Origin: Bacteroidota bacterium
Lineage (GTDB): Bacteria > Bacteroidota > Bacteroidia > Flavobacteriales_D > Crocinitomicaceae
Reading direction: 5' to 3'
Length of the DNA: 13,221 bases
NCBI GenBank assembly: GCA_016866415.1
Contig: VGML01000044.1
Coordinates: forward strand, 1 to 13,221
The notes beneath the pieces were generated by a model. That model had not been told where the DNA came from. It saw only the letters and a program-made list of their open reading frames with translations, and made no database searches. Both the position numbers and the translations under genes were made by a program. Positions 7,274-13,221 of this stretch are shown piece by piece; within the stretch, counting starts at the first letter, position 1, and each line of letters opens with the position of its first letter.

Positions 7274-8733
7274 TATTTCTTCAGTTGGTTAAATAATTCG
7301 TTCGTTATTTTCAAATCATCAAAATCGTGGCGAACACCCATAATTTCTTGATATTTCTCATGTCCTTTTCCAGCTATCAAAATGATATCGCCAGCATTTG
7401 CTAATGAAATCGCTGTTTTAATTCCTTGTTTTCGATCTTGAATGGTGAGTGACTTTAATTGTTGATTTTCATCGAGTCCAGCCTCCATTTCTTCTAAAAT
7501 CATCACTGGGTTTTCAGTTCTTGGATTATCGGAAGTTAGAATCACTTTGTCGCTCATTTCAGCTGCAATCGAAGCCATTTTTGGTCGCTTGGTTTTGTCG
7601 CGATCTCCACCACATCCCACAACTGTAATGATTTGCACTGATCCTTTGCGTATTCCGCGAATCGTTTTCAAAACATTTTCGAGTGCGTCTGGCGTATGAG
7701 CATAATCGACAATTGCCGTGATTCCGTTATCACTTCTTAGGTATTGAAATCTACCTTCAACTGATTCCAAGTTGCTTATTACGCGTAAAACTTCCAATTC
7801 TTCGATTCCCAAAAGCGACGCTACACCAAAAACAGCTAGTAAATTGTAAGCATTAAAGTCTCCAACCAAACGTGAATAGACTTCCGTGTTATTGATTGTC
7901 ATAACCAAACCAGAAAGCGCATTCTCGATTACTTTTCCTTTGAAATCAGCAGGAGTTTTGAGAGCAAACGATTGTTTTTTTGCGTTTGTGTTTTGCAGCA
8001 TCACCATTCCATTTTTGTCATCAGCGTTTGTCAGTGCGAATGAATCTTTGCTTAACCCATCGAAAAAGGCTTTTTTCACCCGGATGTATTCTGCGAACGT
8101 ATTGTGGTAATCCAAATGGTCGTGCGTGATGTTGGTGAAAACGGCGATTTTATAAACCAATCCGGCAATTCGAAGTTGGTGAACGGCATGCGAGCTTACT
8201 TCCATAAAACAGTATTCACAGCCTGCGTTTACCATTTTATCCAATAGTTTATTTAATTCAACAGGATTAGGAGTGGTGTGAGTCGAGGGAATTATCTCGT
8301 TTCCAATTTTATTGACTACCGTTGAAATTAATCCTGCTTTGTAGTCCAAATTCATGAATAGGTTGAAAAGTAAAGTTGTTGTGGTTGTTTTACCGTTCGT
8401 TCCTGTTATTCCAATCAATTTTAATTTCTTTGATGGATTTTCATAATAATTGCAAGCCATTAAACCTAAGGCTTCGGAAGTATTTGGAACTAGAATAATT
8501 GTGGTATCTTCTGGTAATTCAACTTTCTCTTGAACCACAAAAATTCGACAACCTTGATTGTAAGCTTGTTGAACGTATTGATGGCCATTATTCGTAAATC
8601 CAACAATTGCAAAAAATACAGAATCACCAACTGCTTTTCTTGAATCGAAAACCAATTCATTAGCGCTTTGGTCCAAATTCCCTTTTACAAGTTTGAAGTC
8701 GATGTTTTCCAAAAGTGAATTCAACTGCCTCAT
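7273..8733 (-). CDS. murE: UDP-MurNAc-tripeptide synthetase MurE, meso-DAP type
   Basis: Cytoplasmic ligase that adds the third residue of the stem peptide. The product is 486 aa, typical. The N-terminal domain includes VFDSRKAVGDSVFFAIVG at about 28-45. The ATPase core has TGTNGKTTTT at 110-119, the HTTPNP segment at 152-157, EVSSHAVHQLR at 178-188 and NITHDHLDYH at 201-210. Lys220 in YIRVKKAFF is probably the carbamylated lysine. The C-terminal domain has EGRFQ at 326-330, DYAHTPDALENVL at 343-355, GCGGDRDKTKRPKM at 373-386, and SDNPRTENP at 401-409. DNPR is the motif associated with meso-diaminopimelate specificity, as opposed to lysine. GKGHE is at 455-459. The start overlaps the ftsI stop as ATGA. 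In many bacteria murF follows murE; here mraY follows directly. Confidence 0.97.
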   Translation of the reverse strand: MRQLNSLLENIDFKLVKGNLDQSANELVFDSRKAVGDSVFFAIVGFTNNGHQYVQQAYNQGCRIFVVQEKVELPEDTTIILVPNTSEALGLMACNYYENPSKKLKLIGITGTNGKTTTTTLLFNLFMNLDYKAGLISTVVNKIGNEIIPSTHTTPNPVELNKLLDKMVNAGCEYCFMEVSSHAVHQLRIAGLVYKIAVFTNITHDHLDYHNTFAEYIRVKKAFFDGLSKDSFALTNADDKNGMVMLQNTNAKKQSFALKTPADFKGKVIENALSGLVMTINNTEVYSRLVGDFNAYNLLAVFGVASLLGIEELEVLRVISNLESVEGRFQYLRSDNGITAIVDYAHTPDALENVLKTIRGIRKGSVQIITVVGCGGDRDKTKRPKMASIAAEMSDKVILTSDNPRTENPVMILEEMEAGLDENQQLKSLTIQDRKQGIKTAISLANAGDIILIAGKGHEKYQEIMGVRHDFDDLKITNELFNQLKK

Positions 8734-10838
8734 CTCAATTCAATTTTTATCAATTGACCTTTTGTAATATCCGTTCCTGCCAAAATAGATTGCGAAACAA
8801 CACGTCCGTATCCTTTCATCTTTACAATCAATCCTCGACTTTCGAGCAGATAAATGGCGTCCTTAGCCGTCATTCCATTCACATTCGGAACCTTGTCTTT
8901 CGGAATTTCTTTTCTATTCAAATGCACTGAACCTTTTAGTGTATCTGTTGAAAGCCATTCACCCTCATAATTCAATTGATAGCGAATTTTCAACGACTTT
9001 AAAACCGAAGTGATATCTCGTTTATTTCCTGTTTTTACAAGTGGAATCTGATTTGATTTCAGTTTTTTCTCATTGACGGCATCGTGGTATTTCAAAGTGG
9101 AGGCATATACTTTATTGGCAATTGCAGCAAAAACAGTCCCTGACACAGCCGCACCATAGTAGGCAACTTTCGGTTTGGAAATCACAACAATACACGAATA
9201 TATTGGGTCGTCTGCGGGAAAGTAACCTACAAATGAAGCTTGGTATTCACTTAATTTTTCCTCGGAAGAATAACCTCCTTGGCTCACCAATTTTGCAGTT
9301 CCTGTTTTGCCAGCGATTTTAAATTCAATACTTTCCAAATCCGCACCTGTTCCATCAGTCATGACACCTTTTAAGCATTCTTTAAGCGCATCTAAAGTTG
9401 GTTGAGAACAGATTTTCTCATTCAATACATATGGTTCAAATTTTTTGATTGTTTGTCCCGAACGTCTAATTTCCTCAACGAACTGTGGTCGAAGAAATTT
9501 GCCATTGTTTGCTACTGCGTTATAAAATGCCAATGTTTGCAAAGGCGTTTGTTGAATTTCATAGCCGATCGCCATCATCGGAACGGTAAGAGCCCACCAA
9601 CCCTTGTCTCCAGGTTGCAAATAATGTGGATTTGGCTCACCACTCAAATCGATTCCAAGCGGATCGAGTAAACCAAATTGTCTTAATCTCGCTAAAAATT
9701 GTTCTGGATCTTTTCGATAAGCATTATAGATGATTTTTGCAATTACGTTCGAGGATTTTTCAAAGGAATGTTTGATTGTTATTCGTCCATAGCCCATTCC
9801 GTGATTTGAATCTGTAAATGTTTTCCCAGGGAATACATAGGATCCAAAAGCATCCACTTTATCCATGATATTGATTCTACTATCTTCCAAAGCAGCCATT
9901 AAAGAAGCTAATTTGAAAGTTGATCCAGGAACCTCGCTTGTTCCAATCGCGTGATTAAATCCTTCGATGAAATTTCCATCAGCTGCACGGTCAAGGTTTG
10001 CCATAGCACGAACAAATCCAGTTTTAACGTCCATTACAATCACACAGCCATGTTCAGCTTTCATGTCACGCAATTGCTTTTCAAGTTCCGAATGTGCAAA
10101 CTCTTGAATTTCTTTATCTAGAGAAGAAATCACGTCGGCACCCTCAATGGCTTCTTTGGTAATTTGTCCCGTTTTCTTCCAACCAGTAGAAATTTTATGC
10201 TCAATTTCTTTTCCTTCCTCTCCTTTCAAATAATTAATGAATGCACCTTCGATTCCAACCTTGAGTTCTTTACCTCCATCGTTTTTATAATAACCCAACG
10301 TTCTTCTCAGTAAACTACCATTTGGGAATTGACGTTTGATGGTTTCGTCAGAATCGATAATCCCACCTTTCATTCTTCCTTCTCTGAAAATAGGAAGTTG
10401 ACGAAGCAATTTACGCTCATCATTGGTCACATTTTTCTGAATTAATAAGTAGCGAGAGCCATTTTCACGGGCTGAACGTATGGCATTTTCGTATTCATGA
10501 GCTGTTTTTTTTGGATACAATCGACTCAATCCTTGTGCTAGTTCAGAAACCTCAGCATCAAATAATTTTTGATCGACAACAGTCGGATCCATGTGAACGT
10601 CGTAATAAGTTACTGAAGTTACTAGTGGGGTTAGGTTGTGGTCTAAAATGTCCCCCATTCTTGGAATTCGACTAACCGTTCGAACTGGCAACGTTTCATC
10701 ACCCGAAGCAAAAATGTACTTTCTTCCCTCAAATTGAAGTGAAATCGTTTTGTATAAAACGACAAGCATAATGAGAACGAATCCGAAATAAATCAGATAT
10801 GCTCTGTAGTACAAGAAATTCTTACTGTCCTTACTCAT
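8730..10838 (-). CDS. ftsI: Septal transpeptidase FtsI (class B penicillin-binding protein, PASTA-bearing)
   Basis: Inner-membrane class B PBP that cross-links septal peptidoglycan together with FtsW. The product is 702 aa, longer than the 588 aa of E. coli FtsI. A single N-terminal signal anchor spans residues about 12-32. The dimerisation/pedestal region covers roughly 50-240, with RIPRMGDILDHN at 57-68 resembling the conserved 'RG.I.DRNG' segment. The transpeptidase domain carries SxxK as STFK at 306-309 (Ser306 nucleophile), SxN as SSN at 362-364, and KTGT at 511-514. Residues about 648-702 (VPNVNGMTAKDAIYLLESRG...) match a PASTA domain. The stretch about 598-640 (PLVKTGNKRDITSVLKSLKI..., EGEWLS) may be a degenerate second copy. 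PASTA-tailed FtsI/SpoVD-like PBPs are usual in Bacteroidota. The ATG overlaps the FtsL-like gene by 8 bases (ATGAGTAA). Confidence 0.96.
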   Translation of the reverse strand: MSKDSKNFLYYRAYLIYFGFVLIMLVVLYKTISLQFEGRKYIFASGDETLPVRTVSRIPRMGDILDHNLTPLVTSVTYYDVHMDPTVVDQKLFDAEVSELAQGLSRLYPKKTAHEYENAIRSARENGSRYLLIQKNVTNDERKLLRQLPIFREGRMKGGIIDSDETIKRQFPNGSLLRRTLGYYKNDGGKELKVGIEGAFINYLKGEEGKEIEHKISTGWKKTGQITKEAIEGADVISSLDKEIQEFAHSELEKQLRDMKAEHGCVIVMDVKTGFVRAMANLDRAADGNFIEGFNHAIGTSEVPGSTFKLASLMAALEDSRINIMDKVDAFGSYVFPGKTFTDSNHGMGYGRITIKHSFEKSSNVIAKIIYNAYRKDPEQFLARLRQFGLLDPLGIDLSGEPNPHYLQPGDKGWWALTVPMMAIGYEIQQTPLQTLAFYNAVANNGKFLRPQFVEEIRRSGQTIKKFEPYVLNEKICSQPTLDALKECLKGVMTDGTGADLESIEFKIAGKTGTAKLVSQGGYSSEEKLSEYQASFVGYFPADDPIYSCIVVISKPKVAYYGAAVSGTVFAAIANKVYASTLKYHDAVNEKKLKSNQIPLVKTGNKRDITSVLKSLKIRYQLNYEGEWLSTDTLKGSVHLNRKEIPKDKVPNVNGMTAKDAIYLLESRGLIVKMKGYGRVVSQSILAGTDITKGQLIKIELR

Positions 10839-11259
10839 TCACTTTCTTTTTAACACGGATAACTTTTGTGGCGTTCTGTGTTTCCTTCAATTCTCGCTTT
10901 TCTAGTTTTTCAACTAATTTGTATCGACGCGTAACAGTCTCTAATTTTGCTTTTGATTCAATGTATTCTGCAGCATTTTGATCCACTTCTTGCTGAGTCG
11001 CATTGATGTCGTCTGAAAGTTGTTTTCCGTAATAGCCTTTCCCAACAACCAATAAAAGAAGGAAAATGATGAAGAAAATGAAGTTGAGGTTATTCAAAAC
11101 GAATTCACGTGTTAGGAAATCACCATTCAATATTTGGGTAAACGCATTTGTTTTTGTGGCACGAGCATCTTTTTTCGACTCCTTTTTAGAATCAACTTTC
11201 GACTCTTTTGTAGCCGACTTTTCCTCTTCTGAATATGCTATGTAATCGTTATCCGACAT
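10831..11259 (-). CDS. ftsL: FtsL-like cell division protein
   Basis: Small bitopic protein of 142 aa at the ftsL position between rsmH and ftsI. The cytoplasmic N-terminus (1-50) is unusually charged, rich in Lys, Ser, Glu and Asp. One hydrophobic segment spans about 57-74 (LNFIFFIIFLLLLVVGKG), followed by a predicted periplasmic coiled coil from about 80 to 128 (LSDDINATQQEVDQNAAEYIESKAKLETVTRRYKLVEKLEK by pattern), then a basic tail. This is the architecture of FtsL, which pairs with FtsB-type partners and FtsQ and activates FtsW/FtsI. The sequence resembles the Bacteroidota FtsL-like family rather than proteobacterial FtsL, and the call rests on synteny plus topology. It starts inside the end of rsmH (11-base overlap) and ends inside the start of ftsI (8-base overlap), so it is tightly coupled to both. 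Confidence 0.85.
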   Translation of the reverse strand: MSDNDYIAYSEEEKSATKESKVDSKKESKKDARATKTNAFTQILNGDFLTREFVLNNLNFIFFIIFLLLLVVGKGYYGKQLSDDINATQQEVDQNAAEYIESKAKLETVTRRYKLVEKLEKRELKETQNATKVIRVKKKVNE

Positions 11260-12166
11260 TCCTCTCTGCTATTCTTAATTTTGCACTTCTTGCTCGTGTG
11301 TTCCGTTGAATTTCTTCTTCGCTTGGAACAATTGGATGTCTTACCACTTCATTCAATGGTTTTAAGACATTCCCAAAAAAATCCTTTTGAATTTCGCCTT
11401 CGAAAGAACCCCGCTTCATATAATTTTTTACTAATCGATCTTCCAACGAATGATAAGAAATCACAACTAAACGTCCTTTCGGCGCTAGCATTTCTGTTGC
11501 TTGTTCGAGTAAACTTTTTAGAACTTCCAGTTCTTGATTTACTTCAATTCGAATGGATTGAAAAACCTGAGCGTAAAATTTATGATCTTTAAACTTGGGA
11601 GCGAAACGACTTAAAATTGACATCAACTCTGAAGTGGTTTCAATTGGTTTTTCGACACGCTTTAATACAATTTCTTGCGCCAAAAGACGAGCGTTTGACA
11701 ACTCGCCATAATTTCTGAAAATTGAAGTTAGGGCTGCTTCATCGTATGTGTTAACCACTTTGTAAGCCGACAATTCAGCATTTTGATTCATGCGCATGTC
11801 TAAGGCTGCATTTTCACGAATGGTAAATCCACGTTCCGCTTCATCGAATTGATGAGAAGAAACACCTAAGTCGGCAAGCAAACCATCAATTTGTTTGATA
11901 TTCAATAAACGCAAGTGATTTTTTAAAAATGAGAAATTCGTAGGAACGAAATGAAAATTCGGAGCTTCCCAAGCATTTTGCCTAGCGTCAGGATCTTGAT
12001 CAAAAACGATAAGTTTTCCATGTTCGTTTAAACGACTGAAAATCTCACGAGCATGGCCCCCTCCGCCAAAGGTAACATCTACATATGTGCCTGCAGGATT
12101 AATCTGCAACGCATCAATGCATTCATTAAATAGAACCGGTATGTGGTAAGCTATATTATTCTCCAT
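11249..12166 (-). CDS. rsmH: 16S rRNA (cytosine(1402)-N(4))-methyltransferase RsmH (MraW)
   Basis: SAM-dependent methyltransferase that N4-methylates C1402 of 16S rRNA in the decoding centre of the small subunit. Counting from the ATG at 12166, the product is 305 aa, normal for RsmH. The SAM-binding motif is VDVTFGGGGHA at 29-39, followed by FDQDPDA at 55-61 and LADLGVSSHQFDEAERGF at 97-114. ALDMRM is at 121-126. The C-terminal part has RIEVNQEL at 206-213, ISYHSLEDRLVK at 236-247 and RNTRARSAKLR at 288-298. An upstream in-frame GTG at 12178 would add four residues (MIWI). I prefer the ATG because it puts YHIPVLFNE at the expected distance and gives an 11-base overlap with the mraZ stop, like the rsmH-ftsL junction. 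The gene follows mraZ, the normal first pair of dcw clusters. Confidence 0.96.
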   Translation of the reverse strand: MENNIAYHIPVLFNECIDALQINPAGTYVDVTFGGGGHAREIFSRLNEHGKLIVFDQDPDARQNAWEAPNFHFVPTNFSFLKNHLRLLNIKQIDGLLADLGVSSHQFDEAERGFTIRENAALDMRMNQNAELSAYKVVNTYDEAALTSIFRNYGELSNARLLAQEIVLKRVEKPIETTSELMSILSRFAPKFKDHKFYAQVFQSIRIEVNQELEVLKSLLEQATEMLAPKGRLVVISYHSLEDRLVKNYMKRGSFEGEIQKDFFGNVLKPLNEVVRHPIVPSEEEIQRNTRARSAKLRIAERNVG

Positions 12167-12614
12167 TATCCAAATCACCCATTACTTCATCCGCTAAATC
12201 AGCGAAATTCGCCATGTTGCCTTCAATCATGTTGAAGTATTTGGATTTGTCCCAGATTTCGATGCGATCATTGTAAGCGATGAGCATAACCTCACTCACT
12301 AATCCTACTCGCTCCATATGAGCGGTGGGAATTAAGATACGACCCGCATTATCCAATGCTACTTGTTTCGCTCCTTGATGGAACAAACGGTAGAACATTC
12401 GATTATTAGGTTTAAATAAGTTCATTTTGGAAAGCTTAGTGCTGATTCGTTCCCAATCTGGAAGCGGATAAAGCGTTAAGCAATCTTCAAATCCTTTATT
12501 CAACATGAAATCGCGTTGAGACGACGCAGGGAGTTGCTTCCGTAAACCGGAAGGAAATAAAAACCGACCTTTCTCGTCCAGTTTTACTTCAAATTCTCCT
12601 ACTAATCCTGCCAT
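12156..12614 (-). CDS. mraZ: Transcriptional regulator MraZ
   Basis: DNA-binding protein with two SpoVT/AbrB-like half domains that represses the mra/dcw promoter in the bacteria where it has been studied; it forms ring-shaped oligomers. From the ATG at 12614 the product is 152 aa, typical. The two hallmark DxxxR motifs are present: DEKGR at 13-17 in VKLDEKGRFLFPSGLRKQL, and DNAGR at 88-92 in VALDNAGRILIP. The acidic C-terminal tail is ordinary. The frame can be opened upstream to a GTG at 12653, but that codon lies inside a putative operator repeat and would add 13 residues (MVKNPLILPIIIA) absent from the family, so I take the ATG. It is the first gene of the operon, and its own product probably acts on the GTGGT boxes just upstream. 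Confidence 0.94.
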   Translation of the reverse strand: MAGLVGEFEVKLDEKGRFLFPSGLRKQLPASSQRDFMLNKGFEDCLTLYPLPDWERISTKLSKMNLFKPNNRMFYRLFHQGAKQVALDNAGRILIPTAHMERVGLVSEVMLIAYNDRIEIWDKSKYFNMIEGNMANFADLADEVMGDLDNGE

Positions 12615-12648
12615 AGCGATAATAATGGGTAAAATTAATGGATTTTTT

Positions 12649-12663
12649 ACCACTTTTTACCAC
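12649..12663 (-). promoter_or_regulatory. Putative MraZ operator, box pair A in the mraZ leader
   Basis: On the minus strand, GTGGT occurs at 12663-12659 and again at 12653-12649, each followed by AAAAA, so the 10-base unit GTGGTAAAAA is perfectly repeated. Five-base boxes with five-base spacers are the arrangement described for MraZ sites in E. coli (TGGGN repeats), and AAAGTG-like repeats are reported for Mollicutes. The pair starts about 35 bases upstream of the mraZ ATG and about 65-70 bases downstream of the proposed start of transcription. Function is inferred from the pattern and position only. Confidence 0.65.
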
Positions 12664-12734
12664 GTAATTTTGAATTGTTGATAACTTCTAACGATTTAAC
12701 AAATAAAATGTTACTATTTAAACAAGAAATAATT

Positions 12735-12768
12735 CAAAAATATCAATAAAATAAGCTGATTAATCAAA
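12735..12768 (-). promoter_or_regulatory. Candidate mraZ/dcw promoter (Bacteroidota type)
   Basis: The minus strand shows TTTG at 12768-12765 and TATTTTTG at 12742-12735, separated by 22 bases. This matches the Bacteroidota vegetative promoter pattern (-33 TTG/TTTG, -7 TAnnTTTG, spacing about 17-23). Transcription would begin near 12729, leaving a leader of about 115 bases that contains box pair A. It is the only exact TAnnTTTG match I found on this strand of the intergenic region. The region is AT-rich, so a chance match is possible. Confidence 0.55.
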
Positions 12769-12769
12769 A

Positions 12770-12784
12770 GTGGTAGATTGTGGG
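12770..12784 (+). promoter_or_regulatory. Putative MraZ-type box pair B, opposite orientation
   Basis: On the plus strand GTGGT at 12770-12774 is followed, after a five-base spacer, by GTGGG at 12780-12784, the same 10-base period as pair A. The first box sits in the same AAAAGTGGT context as pair A. It lies directly upstream of the proposed -33 element of the mraZ promoter and 93 bases before the ATG of the plus-strand gene. It could serve either gene. One box differs at the last base, and the 10-base unit is not repeated exactly, so support is weaker than for pair A. Confidence 0.45.
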
Positions 12785-12876
12785 ATAAATTTTTAACAAG
12801 TCATAAATTGAGACTTTTTAATTTAGGTTCATGCTTAAATAAATTTTTCTTTATTTTGTCTTCTAAATAAGTGAAG

Positions 12877-13221
12877 ATGAGATCACTATTTCTTTTAACT
12901 GCACTGTTTTTCTGTTCTGGTTTAATCGCTCAAAAAGGCGATTCGACCAAATTCAAGTTTCGTAATTTTGAACTTAGTTTTGGGCAATCATTACTTTTTA
13001 TATCGAACTCAAAACAAACGAATATCATCAATAATGAGGCGATTGTAATTCCCACAAGTGCGATATTATTTTCTGCTGAATTTCGACCAGATAAACTCAT
13101 ACGAATTCCTGTATTTTTAAATATCGCGACCGAATCAAAGCAATTTTTGGTCAACGGACAGTTAGTAAATGAAAAAGCATCTCCCACCTTAGGTATAGGT
13201 TCAATGTTTAAGGCATTTCAA
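12877..13221 (+). CDS. Exported protein of unknown function, N-terminal part (runs off the right edge)
   Basis: The frame is open for 115 codons from the ATG at 12877 to the window end, so the C-terminus is missing. It begins MRSLFLLTALFFCSGLIAQKGD: a short basic start, a hydrophobic core, and a likely signal peptidase I site after Ala18 with Gln next, common in Bacteroidota. The Cys at 13 lies within the hydrophobic core and has no good lipobox, so a lipoprotein is unlikely. The mature part alternates polar and hydrophobic residues with aromatic ends (FRNFELSFGQSLLFIS, SAILFSAEFRP, LIRIPVFLNIATESK, TLGIGSMFKAF), as expected for strands of an outer-membrane beta-barrel. I cannot name a family. 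It is divergent from the dcw operon and probably not part of it. GTGAAG directly before the ATG is a weak ribosome-binding candidate. Confidence 0.75.
   Translation, partial: MRSLFLLTALFFCSGLIAQKGDSTKFKFRNFELSFGQSLLFISNSKQTNIINNEAIVIPTSAILFSAEFRPDKLIRIPVFLNIATESKQFLVNGQLVNEKASPTLGIGSMFKAFQ

Larger units (their letters stand above)
12615..12876. other. Divergent intergenic region between mraZ and the plus-strand gene
   Basis: This is the only sizeable non-coding stretch (262 bases, very AT-rich). It carries the candidate mraZ promoter, box pairs A and B, and a 10-base palindrome TGATTAATCA at 12757-12766. I see no RNA gene, convincing hairpin terminator or riboswitch. For the plus-strand gene, TTATTTTG at 12851-12858 is close to, but one base short of, a TAnnTTTG element, and no clear -33 partner was found. 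Confidence 0.6.

Noticed and set aside
9402..9671. Plus-strand open frame within ftsI, and similar plus-strand frames elsewhere (for example 970-1152, 2531-2797, 5000-5224, 11281-11592).
   Set aside because: All lie antisense to well-conserved genes and their translations show no domain, signal or sensible composition.
12167..12178. Longer rsmH starting at GTG 12178.
   Set aside because: It adds only four residues and a 23-base overlap; the ATG at 12166 fits both the family and the overlap pattern. It cannot be excluded.
12615..12653. Longer mraZ starting at GTG 12653.
   Set aside because: The GTG is part of the repeated operator-like box, and the added 13 residues have no counterpart in the MraZ family, which begins just before the first AbrB-like strand.
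12840..12870. T-rich run before the plus-strand gene as a possible terminator.
   Set aside because: No stable GC-containing stem precedes it, and it lies between two divergent genes where no transcript needs to end.
12930..13187. Minus-strand open frame opposite the exported-protein gene.
   Set aside because: The plus-strand frame has a clear signal peptide and strand pattern and stays open to the edge; the minus frame has neither.

Overview
The window is almost entirely a division and cell wall (dcw) cluster, all on the minus strand, read from about 12.73 kb down to position 1. The gene order (mraZ, rsmH, ftsL-like, ftsI, murE, mraY, murD, small unknown gene, ftsW, murG, murC, ftsQ) suggests a member of the Bacteroidota, probably Flavobacteriales. 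So do the low GC, the weak Shine-Dalgarno sequences, a TAnnTTTG-type promoter, a PASTA-bearing FtsI, a MraY with an enlarged extracytoplasmic loop, and the absence of murF between murE and mraY. A finer placement (for example a Fluviicola-like or Crocinitomicaceae relative) is only a guess. MurE carries the DNPR motif, so the peptidoglycan should contain meso-diaminopimelate.

Layout. Positions 12615-12876 are the only real intergenic stretch. It holds a good candidate mraZ promoter (TTTG, 22 bases, TATTTTTG on the minus strand) and two pairs of 10-bp-spaced GTGGT/GTGGG boxes that look like MraZ operators. One pair lies in the mraZ leader; the other lies just upstream of the -33 element and points the opposite way. 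To the left are mraZ (regulator), rsmH (16S rRNA methyltransferase), an FtsL-like membrane coiled-coil protein, ftsI (transpeptidase), murE, mraY, murD, a 140-residue protein I do not recognise, ftsW (SEDS glycosyltransferase), murG, murC and the first 199 codons of ftsQ, which runs off the left edge. To the right, on the plus strand, a divergent gene for an exported protein, possibly an outer-membrane barrel, runs off the right edge.

How the genes work together. MurC, MurD and MurE add L-Ala, D-Glu and meso-DAP in turn to UDP-MurNAc; MurF, which would add D-Ala-D-Ala, is not here. MraY then makes lipid I and MurG makes lipid II. FtsW polymerises lipid II and FtsI cross-links it at the septum, with FtsL and FtsQ linking the machine to the divisome. 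Nearly every junction in the cluster is a 1-11 base overlap or a gap of 10 bases or fewer, so it reads as one translationally coupled operon driven from upstream of mraZ.

I see no RNA gene, mobile element, CRISPR array or clear hairpin terminator. Most of the window is an ordinary conserved region. The parts worth a second look are the box pairs and promoter in the divergent region, the unknown gene between murD and ftsW, and the TTG start of murD.
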